Of a stretch of 64,000 nt of DNA, positions 8,806-16,136 are shown piece by piece. The translations under genes and the position numbers were made by a program. Under the pieces are notes generated by a model that was not told the DNA's origin, did not search any database, and saw nothing but the letters and a program-made list of their open reading frames with translations. Every line of letters begins with the position of its first letter. Within the stretch, counting starts at the first letter, position 1. This DNA is from JAOUEA01 sp035711865 (lineage in GTDB: Bacteria > Actinomycetota > UBA4738 > HRBIN12): contig DASTBT010000129.1 of the NCBI GenBank assembly GCA_035711865.1, positions 30,931 to 94,930 on the forward strand, written 5' to 3'.

Positions 8806-10116
8806 ATGGGTCGTCGATCCCCGCTGATGGCCTGCGCCTCTGGGCGCCGGCTCGCTGCGTTCGTCCTGGTGGTCGCCTGCGCGTGCTCGGCCTCGCCGGG
8901 TGCGCCGGATCGACCCGACAGCACACCGACGCCGCCGGCGGCTCAGGCACCGTCGTCTCCGTCCCTCTCGGCGCCTCCTGCGCCCGCTCCGGACGAACCG
9001 ATCATCACGGTCCGGGTCTCGCACGCTCCGTGGACCGCAGCGATCGAGGCGACGGTCGGTGCGGCCGACGTCTCGGTCGCGGTCGGGACGGGGAGTCACA
9101 TCCGCTTCCTGCATCTCGGCGAGAAGAGGCGCATCCCTGCCTCGAACCAGAAGCTGCTGACCTCGATGACCGCGCTCGACACGTGGGGAGCTTCGTTCCG
9201 GTTCCCCACGACCGCCGTCGCCCGGAAGGCGTCACGAGGAGGTCTGATCGGCGGAGACCTGTTCCTCGTCGGGTCCGGCGATCCCGAGGTCGATGCTTCG
9301 GTGATCGCTCGGCTGGCCGACAGGATCCGTGCCGCGGGTGTCCGTCGGATCGACGGGTCCGTAGTGGGCGACACCACGGCGTTCTCCCGGGAGTGGTGGG
9401 CGCCCGGTTGGGTGCCGGGGCTCTCGCGGAGCTTCGTGAACCGGACGACCGCGCTTGCGTTCGAGGGGAACGCGGGCGCCCTCCCCGAACTGGCGGCCGC
9501 TCGGTCGTTGACCGCCTCGCTCGAGGCTCTCGGCGTCGTCGTCGCGGGCGAGCCGGAAGCGGGTGAAGCCCCCGACTCGGCCGCCGAGGTCACGCGCATC
9601 GCGTCGGCGCCGCTCGCGACGTTGCTGGCTACACAGAATCACGGCTCGGTGAACTTCTACGCCGAGTCGATGCTCAAGGCGCTCGGAGCGGAAGCGACGA
9701 ACGGGGTCGGATCGACCGAGGCGGGAGCGGCGGCCGTCGAACGATGGGCCGCCGACCGGGGCGAGAGCGTCCAGGTCCGCGACGGGTCGGGCCTCTCGCA
9801 CGAAGACCGCATCTCGGCTCGGAGCCTCGTGAGCCTGTTGCTGCTGGCCCGTCGCGCGCCCTGGGGTAACACACTCGTAACGTCGCTTCCCGGTCCGGGC
9901 GAGGGCACCCTCGGACGTCGCCTGATCGGTCTCCCCGTGCACGCGAAGACGGGGACGTTGTTCGAGGTGCCGGTCTCGTCGCTCGCCGGGTACGTCGTCG
10001 ACGCGTCCGGCAGCCCCGTCGCATTCGCATCGATCTCAAGGGGTCTCGACAAGGCAGCGGCGACCGTGATCGAAGACGAGATCGTCCGCGTGATCGCCGG
10101 CGCGAGGGTCGGATGA
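8806..10116 (+). CDS. dacB: D-alanyl-D-alanine carboxypeptidase/endopeptidase lipoprotein (PBP4 type)
   Basis: This 436-residue extracytoplasmic peptidase (S13 family) trims or cuts peptidoglycan stem peptides. Active-site motifs are in order: SNQK (Ser113, Lys116), SVN in the SxN position (GSVNFYAES), and KTG in HAKTGTLFEV. The N-terminus has basic residues, a hydrophobic helix and the lipobox VVAC (Cys25), followed by a Pro/Ser/Ala-rich linker, so it is probably a membrane-tethered lipoprotein. A TAGAGT -10 at 8791-8796 is only 9 bases before the ATG, suggesting a leaderless or nearly leaderless mRNA. A second PBP4-type gene lies at 24.3-25.5 kb. Confidence 0.88.
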   Translation: MGRRSPLMACASGRRLAAFVLVVACACSASPGAPDRPDSTPTPPAAQAPSSPSLSAPPAPAPDEPIITVRVSHAPWTAAIEATVGAADVSVAVGTGSHIRFLHLGEKRRIPASNQKLLTSMTALDTWGASFRFPTTAVARKASRGGLIGGDLFLVGSGDPEVDASVIARLADRIRAAGVRRIDGSVVGDTTAFSREWWAPGWVPGLSRSFVNRTTALAFEGNAGALPELAAARSLTASLEALGVVVAGEPEAGEAPDSAAEVTRIASAPLATLLATQNHGSVNFYAESMLKALGAEATNGVGSTEAGAAAVERWAADRGESVQVRDGSGLSHEDRISARSLVSLLLLARRAPWGNTLVTSLPGPGEGTLGRRLIGLPVHAKTGTLFEVPVSSLAGYVVDASGSPVAFASISRGLDKAAATVIEDEIVRVIAGARVG

Positions 10117-10136
10117 GCCGGGACCGTGCGCTCGCG

Positions 10137-11720
10137 CTACCCAGGGTCGACGGGCTCGTCGTCGCTGCTCGATCCTGCGGTCAAGCCGAACTCGGGCCGC
10201 AAGGTCGGGAACAGGATCACGTCTCGGATCGATCCCACGCCGGCGATCAGCATCACGAGCCGGTCGATGCCGATGCCCAGCCCGCCCGTGCACGGCATGC
10301 CGTACTCCAACGCCCGCACGTAGTCGAGATCGACGTCGCCGGCCTCGGGATCGCCCTCTTGCTTGGCGCGCGCTTCCACCTCGAACGCCTCGAGCTGCAG
10401 GACCGGGTCGTTCTGCTCGCTGTAGGCGTTGCAGAGCTCGTGCCCGCCCACGATGAGCTCGAACCGCTCCACGTAGCCGGGCTCGGTGCGATGGGCCCGC
10501 GCGAGCGGTGAGACCTCCTGCGGGTAGTCTAGGCAGAAGAGCGGCCCACGGAGCGTGTGCTGGACACGCTCGTCGAAGACCGTGGTCATCAGGCGGCCGG
10601 CGCCCCATTCCGGTTCCCACGCCAGTTCCATGTCGTCGAGGATCCTTCGAGCGTCGGCGACCTGCATCGTCGGATCCATCACGACCCCGGTCTCGTCCTC
10701 GATCAGGTCGACCATGCGCACTCGGGGCCACGGCGGGGTCAGATCGAGCGGCTCGTCGTCGAGGAGGACCTCGAGCGAGCCGTGGAGCGCCTGCGCCGTG
10801 GCGTGCACGATGAGGCCTTCGGTGAGTTCCATCATGTCGTGGTAGTCCCCATAGGCCATATAGGCCTCCAGCATGGTGAACTCGGGGTTGTGGGCGGTGT
10901 CGATGCCCTCGTTGCGGAACACGCGCCCGATCTCGAACACCCGCTCCATGCCGCCGACGATCAGTCGCTTGAGATGCAGCTCGAGGGCGATCCGGAGGTA
11001 CAGGTCGAGGTCCAGCGCGTTGTGATGAGTGGTGAACGGCCGGGCCGACGCGCCGCCCTGGACGGTCGAGAGCATGGGGCCTTCGACCTCCCAGTAGCCC
11101 TGGCCCTCGAGGTACTCACGGATCGCGGCGAGCACCTTCCGTCGGATGGCGAAGATCTCGCGGGTGCGCTCGTTCGCGATCAGGTCGACGTAGCGCTGGC
11201 GCAACCTCGTATCGGCGTCGGTCAGACCGCGCCACTTGTCGGGCAAGGGCCGGATCGCCTTGCCCAGCAACGTGAAACCGTCGACGTTGACCGACAGCTC
11301 GCCTCGGCGCGTGGTCATCACCGTTCCTGCTGCGCCGATCCAGTCACCACGGTCGAGATGGTCGAACTCCCGGTGGCGCTCGGCGCCGACCTTCTTGGAG
11401 TCGACGAACAGCTGGATGTGTCCGGTCCGGTCTTGCAGCGTCGCGAACGTCAATCCGCCCTGGCGCCGTACGAGCATGAGGCGGCCCGCGACCTTCACCC
11501 GGTCGTCGGTTGCGCTGCCCGCCGCAAGGCCGGCGTAGCGATCGTGCAGCTCGGCGGCGTGCTGATCGGGGTCGTACCGAGGCGGGTACGGGTCGATCCC
11601 CGCGGCGGCCATCGCCTCGATCTTTCCGAGTCGGATGTCGCGCTGGCTCTCGTGCTCCTCCGCTTCGTGAGCTTCCTGCTCGTGCTCCTCGGCGGGACGA
11701 TCGGTTCGGTCGTCGCTCAT
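10137..11720 (-). CDS. lysS: Lysyl-tRNA synthetase, class II
   Basis: This 527-residue enzyme charges tRNA-Lys. The OB-fold anticodon domain occupies roughly residues 75-180 (VKVAGRLMLVRRQGGLTFAT), and the class II core follows with motif 2 FRNEGIDTAHNPEFTMLEAY and motif 3 GLGIGIDRLVMLIA. The first ~30 residues are acidic and Glu-rich. ATG 11720 (MSDDRTDRP) was chosen over a longer frame opening at 11780. The C-terminal tail SSSDDEPVDPG is beyond the usual end. It converges with the dacB gene with a 20-bp gap and no obvious terminator. Confidence 0.96.
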   Translation of the reverse strand: MSDDRTDRPAEEHEQEAHEAEEHESQRDIRLGKIEAMAAAGIDPYPPRYDPDQHAAELHDRYAGLAAGSATDDRVKVAGRLMLVRRQGGLTFATLQDRTGHIQLFVDSKKVGAERHREFDHLDRGDWIGAAGTVMTTRRGELSVNVDGFTLLGKAIRPLPDKWRGLTDADTRLRQRYVDLIANERTREIFAIRRKVLAAIREYLEGQGYWEVEGPMLSTVQGGASARPFTTHHNALDLDLYLRIALELHLKRLIVGGMERVFEIGRVFRNEGIDTAHNPEFTMLEAYMAYGDYHDMMELTEGLIVHATAQALHGSLEVLLDDEPLDLTPPWPRVRMVDLIEDETGVVMDPTMQVADARRILDDMELAWEPEWGAGRLMTTVFDERVQHTLRGPLFCLDYPQEVSPLARAHRTEPGYVERFELIVGGHELCNAYSEQNDPVLQLEAFEVEARAKQEGDPEAGDVDLDYVRALEYGMPCTGGLGIGIDRLVMLIAGVGSIRDVILFPTLRPEFGLTAGSSSDDEPVDPG

Positions 11721-11816
11721 CGGTGCGAGCGATGGTAGCGGGGCCGTGCCGGTCCTGCCCGTATGGACCGCCAAGCGCACAGCCGCCGGAGGATGGGCCC
11801 GTCCGCTCGGGATGAC

Positions 11817-11846
11817 TTGCGCTCCAGCGCTCCTACCGACTAGCCT
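11817..11846 (+). promoter_or_regulatory. Promoter for the small membrane-protein gene
   Basis: TTGCGC at 11817-11822 and TAGCCT at 11841-11846 are separated by 18 bp, fitting a housekeeping-type actinobacterial promoter. Transcription would begin about 40 bases before the ATG at 11891, which has GAGGGGGGA upstream. Confidence 0.5.
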
Positions 11847-11890
11847 CGCATCGCCTGGCTGCCCGGTCGGGCGCGGACGAGGGGGGACCT

Positions 11891-12322
11891 ATGAGCATGA
11901 CGAGCATCAAACGGCCTGGAGTGGTGACGTTCATCGGCGTCATCCTCTACATCCAGGCCGCCCTGGCGGCGGTCGCGGCGATCATGGCGTTCGCGTACAA
12001 GTCGCGGCTGGCCGATGCGATCTCGGCGCAGAGCGGGGTCGAGTTCTCGGGCGACAACCTGATCTGGCTGGGCGTGATCGAGGCGGTCATGGCCGTGGTC
12101 TTGTTCCTGGTGGCGTCGGGCATCATGCGCGGGAGCCGGGGCTACCGTGCCTTCGTCGCGATCGTCGAGGGATTCCGCATGGTCACGGCGTTCTTCTACA
12201 TGTTGTGGCACCACGACGGTCCGTGGATCGAGTCGGGCATCGTCACGCTCCTGATCGGGGCGTTCGTGCTCTGGGCGCTGTACCACGAGAAGGCCGACGA
12301 GTTCTTCGAGGCGACCGGCTAG
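11891..12322 (+). CDS. Four-helix membrane protein, function unknown
   Basis: This 143-residue integral membrane protein has four predicted helices (around residues 9-35, 57-78, 88-108 and 117-133) and short polar ends. It looks like the small actinobacterial membrane proteins annotated as conserved hypothetical or DUF7144-like, but the family call is tentative. GAGGGGGGA precedes ATG 11891. It has its own promoter upstream and a hairpin terminator downstream, so it is probably monocistronic. Confidence 0.7.
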   Translation: MSMTSIKRPGVVTFIGVILYIQAALAAVAAIMAFAYKSRLADAISAQSGVEFSGDNLIWLGVIEAVMAVVLFLVASGIMRGSRGYRAFVAIVEGFRMVTAFFYMLWHHDGPWIESGIVTLLIGAFVLWALYHEKADEFFEATG

Positions 12323-12342
12323 GCAACGCGACGACGCATCAC

Positions 12343-12371
12343 GACGGCCGCCGGCTTCGCCGGCGGCCGTC
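12343..12371 (+). terminator. Hairpin between the membrane-protein gene and the GAP gene
   Basis: A perfect 13-bp inverted repeat (GACGGCCGCCGGC at 12343-12355, complement at 12359-12371) with a TTC loop lies 21 bases after the stop at 12322. No T-run follows. It has the same TTC-loop design as the hairpin after the csp gene, which suggests a shared terminator style in this genome. Confidence 0.7.
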
Positions 12372-12403
12372 CATCGTTCCGGCGGTGCCAGGGGAGAAGA
12401 ACG

Positions 12404-13078
12404 ATGGGACAGGCGATCGGTGAGGTCCTCCCGATGGCGGTGGGGGTCGCGATCAGCCCCGTGCCGATCATCGCCGTGATCTTGATGTTGTTCACGGACA
12501 GGGCACGTCGGGACAGTCTCGCGTTTCTGCTCGGATGGCTCGTGGCGATGGCGCTCGCCCTCGGGGTGCTGATCGCGGTGGCATCGACCCAGGAACTCGG
12601 CGCGGGAAGTGAGCCGTCCGACTCGGTCTCGTGGGCCAAGACGATCCTGGGTGCCCTCTCGATCCTGCTCGCGGTGAGGGAATGGCGACGTCGACCGCCG
12701 CCGGGCACCGAGGCGACGATGCCGGCGTGGATGGAGAAGATCGACGCGACGAAGCCGGCCGCGGCGCTCGGGCTCGCCCTCGCGCTGTCGGTCGTCAACC
12801 CGAAGAACCTGCTGTTGATCGCTGGGGGTGCGGTCGCGATCGCTCAAGCCGATCTGAGCTCGAGCGAGACGGCGGTCGCGATCCTCACCTTCACCGCGAT
12901 CGGTGCTCTCGGCGTCGCGGTCCCGACGCTCGGCTATCTGTTCAAGGGCGCGGCTATCCAGCCCACGCTCGATCGCTCGAAGGCGTGGCTCGCGGCGAAC
13001 AACACGGCGGTCATGGCCGTGCTGCTGCTCGTGATCGGCGCGACCCTGCTCGGGAAGGGCCTCAGCTCCTTGCTGTGA
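12404..13078 (+). CDS. GAP/Sap-family membrane protein
   Basis: This 224-residue protein has six hydrophobic helices and the N-terminal VGVAISPVPIIAVILML of the Sap/GAP (LysE-like) family. In mycobacteria GAP-like proteins assist export of lipids such as glycopeptidolipid or sulfolipid; in other actinobacteria they are uncharacterised. The central SVVNPKNLLLIAGGAVAIA, with the NPKN motif, supports the LysE-superfamily fold. ATG 12404 has GGGGAGAA upstream. No lipid-biosynthesis genes are next to it, so the substrate stays open. Confidence 0.75.
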   Translation: MGQAIGEVLPMAVGVAISPVPIIAVILMLFTDRARRDSLAFLLGWLVAMALALGVLIAVASTQELGAGSEPSDSVSWAKTILGALSILLAVREWRRRPPPGTEATMPAWMEKIDATKPAAALGLALALSVVNPKNLLLIAGGAVAIAQADLSSSETAVAILTFTAIGALGVAVPTLGYLFKGAAIQPTLDRSKAWLAANNTAVMAVLLLVIGATLLGKGLSSLL

Positions 13079-13087
13079 CGGGCGCAC

Positions 13088-13822
13088 TCACAAGGCCTGC
13101 AACCCCAGCGACGCTGCGAAGCCGACCACGACCAGGGTTCCCGTGAAGACGCCCTCGACCTCGTAAGCCTCGGGCAGCAACGTGTCGGCGAGCATCGCGA
13201 GCAACGCGCCGGCGGCGAACGCCTGCGCAGCCGCGTCGGCCCGACCGGTGTCTGGGCCGAGCAGCACCGAGCCCAGCGCGGCGCTGACCGCCGAGACCAG
13301 GATCACGCCGCCCCACATCAGGAAGACTCGCCTGCGGGGCCACCCCGCGATCCGCAAGCCGCTCGACGAGGCCATGCCTTCGGGCAGGTTTGACAGAACG
13401 ATGCCGACGAACAGCGAGGCGCTGATGCCGCCTCCGATGGCCGTCAACCCGAGCACGAACGATTCGGGGATGCCGTCGAGCACCGAACCGAGCACGATCG
13501 CCAACGGCGAACCATCGGCCTGCGCGCCGGTGGGATCCTTCCGCTCGGAGCCACCCCTGCGCGCGAGCAGCCAGTCACCGAACGTGAACGCGCAGGCGCC
13601 CACCAAGACGAGTGCGGCGACCCACACGACGTCGCTCGAAGCGATCGCATCGTCGACCAACTCGTAGGAGACCGACCCGAGCAACACGCCGGTTCCGACC
13701 GCCATCACGACCGCGATCACGACGCGTCCGGGGTGGCTCAGATACGCGATCACCGCTCCGACGAGCAACGCCGAGGCTCCCGCGGCGCCCCAGAGGAAGG
13801 CCGTGATCATCGCCGGGGCCAT
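13088..13822 (-). CDS. ZIP-family metal transporter-like protein
   Basis: This 244-residue protein has about eight hydrophobic helices. It carries the ZIP pattern DGIPESFVLGL followed by LSNLPEGMASSSG, corresponding to the metal-binding HNxPEG helix of family members. Here the His is replaced by Ser (SNLPEG), and the preceding helix has Gly-Ser where many members have His, so transport of divalent metal is plausible but not assured. Start ATG 13822 (MAPAMITAF) was preferred over a much longer upstream frame of low-quality sequence. It converges with the GAP-family gene. Confidence 0.75.
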   Translation of the reverse strand: MAPAMITAFLWGAAGASALLVGAVIAYLSHPGRVVIAVVMAVGTGVLLGSVSYELVDDAIASSDVVWVAALVLVGACAFTFGDWLLARRGGSERKDPTGAQADGSPLAIVLGSVLDGIPESFVLGLTAIGGGISASLFVGIVLSNLPEGMASSSGLRIAGWPRRRVFLMWGGVILVSAVSAALGSVLLGPDTGRADAAAQAFAAGALLAMLADTLLPEAYEVEGVFTGTLVVVGFAASLGLQAL

Positions 13823-13945
13823 CCGAACCGAGAGGGCTGGCGCACCCGCGGGAGCATACGCTGACAGGGAGTTCGGGACGAGATGTCTGTGCGGCGGTTC
13901 CTCGTTCGTCTCACACGCGACCATCCCACCGAGGAGGAGGACGCG

Positions 13946-14305
13946 ATGAAGTACATGCTGTTGATCCACCAAGGCGACGCCCCCACGCCGCGGTCGCCCG
14001 AGGCATGGGCGACCCTGTCCGAGGACGAGCAGCGGGCCGTCTACGCCGACTACCAGGCGATCAACGAGACCCCCGGCGTGACCCCCGGCCTGCAGCTCGA
14101 CGAGCCCGCCACGTCGACCACCGTGCGCGTGCAGGACGGGAAGACGCTCACCACCGACGGCCCGTTCGTCGAGATCAAGGAGTCGATCGGCGGCTACCTG
14201 CTCTTCGAGGCCAACGATCTCGACGCCGCGATCGAGGTTGCTGCGCGCGTGCCTGCGGCTCGTCTCGGCGGCGCGGTCGAGGTCCGCCCGATCGTGGAGT
14301 GGTAG
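13946..14305 (+). CDS. YCII/DGPF-domain protein
   Basis: This 119-residue protein has the ferredoxin-like YCII fold, and the family signature reads TDGPFVEIKESIGGYLLFEA. DGPF proteins are the typical genomic partners of ECF42-type sigma factors, and that is the arrangement here: the next gene starts inside its stop codon. GAGGAGGAGG directly precedes ATG 13946. Biochemical function is unknown; an enzymatic or antisigma-like role has been proposed only by association. Confidence 0.9.
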   Translation: MKYMLLIHQGDAPTPRSPEAWATLSEDEQRAVYADYQAINETPGVTPGLQLDEPATSTTVRVQDGKTLTTDGPFVEIKESIGGYLLFEANDLDAAIEVAARVPAARLGGAVEVRPIVEW

Positions 14306-15549
14306 CCACGACCGCCACGACCGACCTCGATCAGGTCTTCCGCGACCGGTGGGGGTACGTGCTGGCCTCCCTGATCGGCTTCCTCGGCGACGTCGACCTC
14401 GCCGAGGAAGCCGCACAGGAGGCGTTCGCGATCGCCGCGGAGCGGTGGCCGCGCGACGGCGCGCCGACCGGCCCCGGCGCGTGGCTCGTGACCACCGCAC
14501 GCCGGAGGGCGATCGACCGCATCCGCCGCGATCGCACGCTCGCCTCGAAGACACGACTGCTGGCGAACGAGCCGGTGGAGGAGACGATGGTTCCCACGAC
14601 CTTCCCGGACGAGCGGCTCGAGCTGATCTTCATGTGCTGCCACCCGGCCCTCTCGACCGAGGCGCAGGTCGCGCTGACGTTGCGGACGCTCGGCGGGCTC
14701 ACCACCGGCGAGATCGCCCGGGCGTTCTTGGTGCCCGAGCCGACGATGTCCCAGCGGCTGGTGCGGGCCAAGCGCAAGATCGCGGCGGCGGGCATCCCGT
14801 TCCGGGTGCCGCCCGCTCATCTGCTGCCCGACCGGCTCGTGGCCGTGCTGGCGGTGGTCTATCTGATCTTCAACCAGGGGTACGGCGGACGGAGCGATCT
14901 CGCGGCCGAGGCGATCCGGCTGGGACGGGCGCTCGCCGAGCTGATGCCCGACGAGTCTGAGGTGACCGGGCTCTTGGCGATGATGCTGCTGCTCGATGCG
15001 CGACGCGAGGCACGGTTCGAGGGCGACGAGATCGTGCTGCTCGCCGAACAGGACCGCTCACGGTGGAACCTGGAGCAGATCGCGGAAGGCCGCGCGACGC
15101 TCGACCGGGCGCTCGCGTTGCACGGCCAGGGGCCGTACGTCGTGCAGGCGGCGATCGCATCGCTGCACGCCGACGACCCACGGGACTGGGCGGAGATCGC
15201 CGGGCTCTACGGCGAGCTCTCCCGTCTGACCGACTCGCCGATCGTCGAGCTGAATCGGGCGGTCGCCGTCGCCGAGGTGGAAGGCCCGGAAGCCGGCCTC
15301 GCGATCGTCGACCGATTGGACCTCGATCGATTCCGCTATCTGCACTCGACCAGAGCCGAGCTGCTCCGCCGACTCGGTCGCACCGAGGAAGCCCGCGACG
15401 CCCTGGACCGGGCGCTCGCGATGACCGACGACGACGCCGAGCGGCGGTTACTCGAACGGAAGCTCGCCGAGCTCGACGGGGGACCGGACCGACCACGATC
15501 CACGAAGATCCATGACGGTCAAGGTTGCTGCCGATCGCGCCGAAGTTGA
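14299..15549 (+). CDS. ECF sigma factor with C-terminal TPR-like extension (ECF42 type)
   Basis: This 416-residue alternative sigma factor has region 2 around residues 10-80 (AEEAAQEAFAIAAERW, then WLVTTARRRAIDRIRR) and region 4 around 115-170 (TTGEIARAFLVPEPTMSQRL). A long helical C-terminal half (VYLIFNQGY, then repeated helices such as TRAELLRRLGRTEEARDALD) resembles TPRs and is characteristic of ECF42 members. GTG 14299 overlaps the DGPF stop, so the pair is coupled. No separate antisigma gene is seen; the C-terminal extension may modulate activity. The TGA at 15547-15549 lies within the -35 box of the ilv promoter. Confidence 0.9.
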   Translation: MVATTATTDLDQVFRDRWGYVLASLIGFLGDVDLAEEAAQEAFAIAAERWPRDGAPTGPGAWLVTTARRRAIDRIRRDRTLASKTRLLANEPVEETMVPTTFPDERLELIFMCCHPALSTEAQVALTLRTLGGLTTGEIARAFLVPEPTMSQRLVRAKRKIAAAGIPFRVPPAHLLPDRLVAVLAVVYLIFNQGYGGRSDLAAEAIRLGRALAELMPDESEVTGLLAMMLLLDARREARFEGDEIVLLAEQDRSRWNLEQIAEGRATLDRALALHGQGPYVVQAAIASLHADDPRDWAEIAGLYGELSRLTDSPIVELNRAVAVAEVEGPEAGLAIVDRLDLDRFRYLHSTRAELLRRLGRTEEARDALDRALAMTDDDAERRLLERKLAELDGGPDRPRSTKIHDGQGCCRSRRS

Positions 15550-15573
15550 CAGCGGAGCGGTCATCCCTAGACT
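15546..15573 (+). promoter_or_regulatory. Promoter of the ilv-leu operon
   Basis: TTGACA (15546-15551) and TAGACT (15568-15573) are separated by 16 bp, the best promoter match in the window. The -35 overlaps the sigma-factor stop codon. Predicted transcription start is about 15579-15582, right at the leader-peptide ATG codons, so the leader is probably translated from a leaderless mRNA. Confidence 0.8.
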
Positions 15574-15576
15574 GTC

Positions 15577-15636
15577 ATGACCATGTTCAGCGAGGACACG
15601 ACCCCGAAGCGCACGACCCTCGTACTTATCGCTTAG
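15577..15636 (+). CDS. ilv leader peptide with Leu-Val-Leu-Ile control codons
   Basis: This 19-codon frame reads MTMFSEDTTPKRTTLVLIA. Four consecutive codons near the end (CTC GTA CTT ATC at 15619-15630) specify Leu, Val, Leu and Ile, the end products of the operon that follows. GTA and CTT are A/T-ending codons that high-GC genes normally avoid. If transcription starts near 15580 the second ATG (15583) would be used, giving 17 residues. This is the sensor of a ribosome-stalling attenuator rather than a functional protein. Confidence 0.85.
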   Translation: MTMFSEDTTPKRTTLVLIA

Positions 15637-15700
15637 GCGCGGCCAGGCCCAGGAGGCCTGCTGACCGCGCCGGACGCCCCCGCAACCGCGGGGGTTTTTT
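15636..15700 (+). terminator. ilv attenuator: nested pause hairpin and intrinsic terminator
   Basis: Right after the leader stop is a nested hairpin: outer arms GGCGCGG (15636-15642) and CCGCGCC (15665-15671), inner arms CAGGCC (15644-15649) and GGCCTG (15655-15660). It is followed by the terminator: a 7-bp stem CCCCCGC/GCGGGGG (15677-15683 and 15688-15694), AACC loop, then six T's (15695-15700). A ribosome stalled at the control codons would mask the first hairpin and should favour an alternative fold that frees transcription. The T-run is exceptional for this GC-rich window. Confidence 0.85.
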
Positions 15701-15767
15701 CTGCCCCGCCGCCAGCCCACGGGTTCGAGAACACACCGGGTGAGAGTCCGGAGACAAGGAGAACACC

Positions 15768-16136
15768 ATGCGGTACGAGTTCGATCGAGACGGCACCGTC
15801 GTCGCCAGCGTGCTGTGGGAGGGCCCCGGCCAGGTGAGCGTCGAGTCGGCCGAGCCCTCGACCCGCGCCGTGGTCGACCGGTACCTGGCCTCCGACGTGG
15901 TGTACCTGGGCTCGGGGTTCGACTTCGGGGCCGAGCAGGAGCAGGACGTGCTGCAGATGCGCCGGCGCGACTGGACCCCCTGGGAGTTCGAGCGCGCCTG
16001 TCGCAACCTGGCGCACCGGCTGCAGGCGCGCGTTCGCCGGGTCGAGACCGGCCCGGTCGAAGAGGCGGTCGCGCCTCGCGGCGCGCGCGCAGAGGAGGCA
16101 GCGCCCACCGGCGCCCGTGGTGGTGGGGCGCGATGA
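15768..16136 (+). CDS. Unknown small protein between ilv attenuator and ilvB
   Basis: This 122-residue protein is of unknown function. ATG 15768 has CAAGGAGAA at ideal spacing, and its TGA overlaps the ilvB ATG (ATGA), so it is the first structural gene of the operon and is translationally coupled to ilvB. The first ~90 residues look folded (GTVVASVLWEGPGQVSVE, then DYGSGFDFGAEQ-like aromatic and acidic stretches and DWTPWEFERACRNLAHRL); the last 30 are a basic, Gly/Ala/Arg-rich tail. No signal peptide, membrane helix or Cys motif is present. Its position suggests a role in branched-chain amino-acid synthesis or its control, but that is inference only. Confidence 0.7.
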   Translation: MRYEFDRDGTVVASVLWEGPGQVSVESAEPSTRAVVDRYLASDVVYLGSGFDFGAEQEQDVLQMRRRDWTPWEFERACRNLAHRLQARVRRVETGPVEEAVAPRGARAEEAAPTGARGGGAR

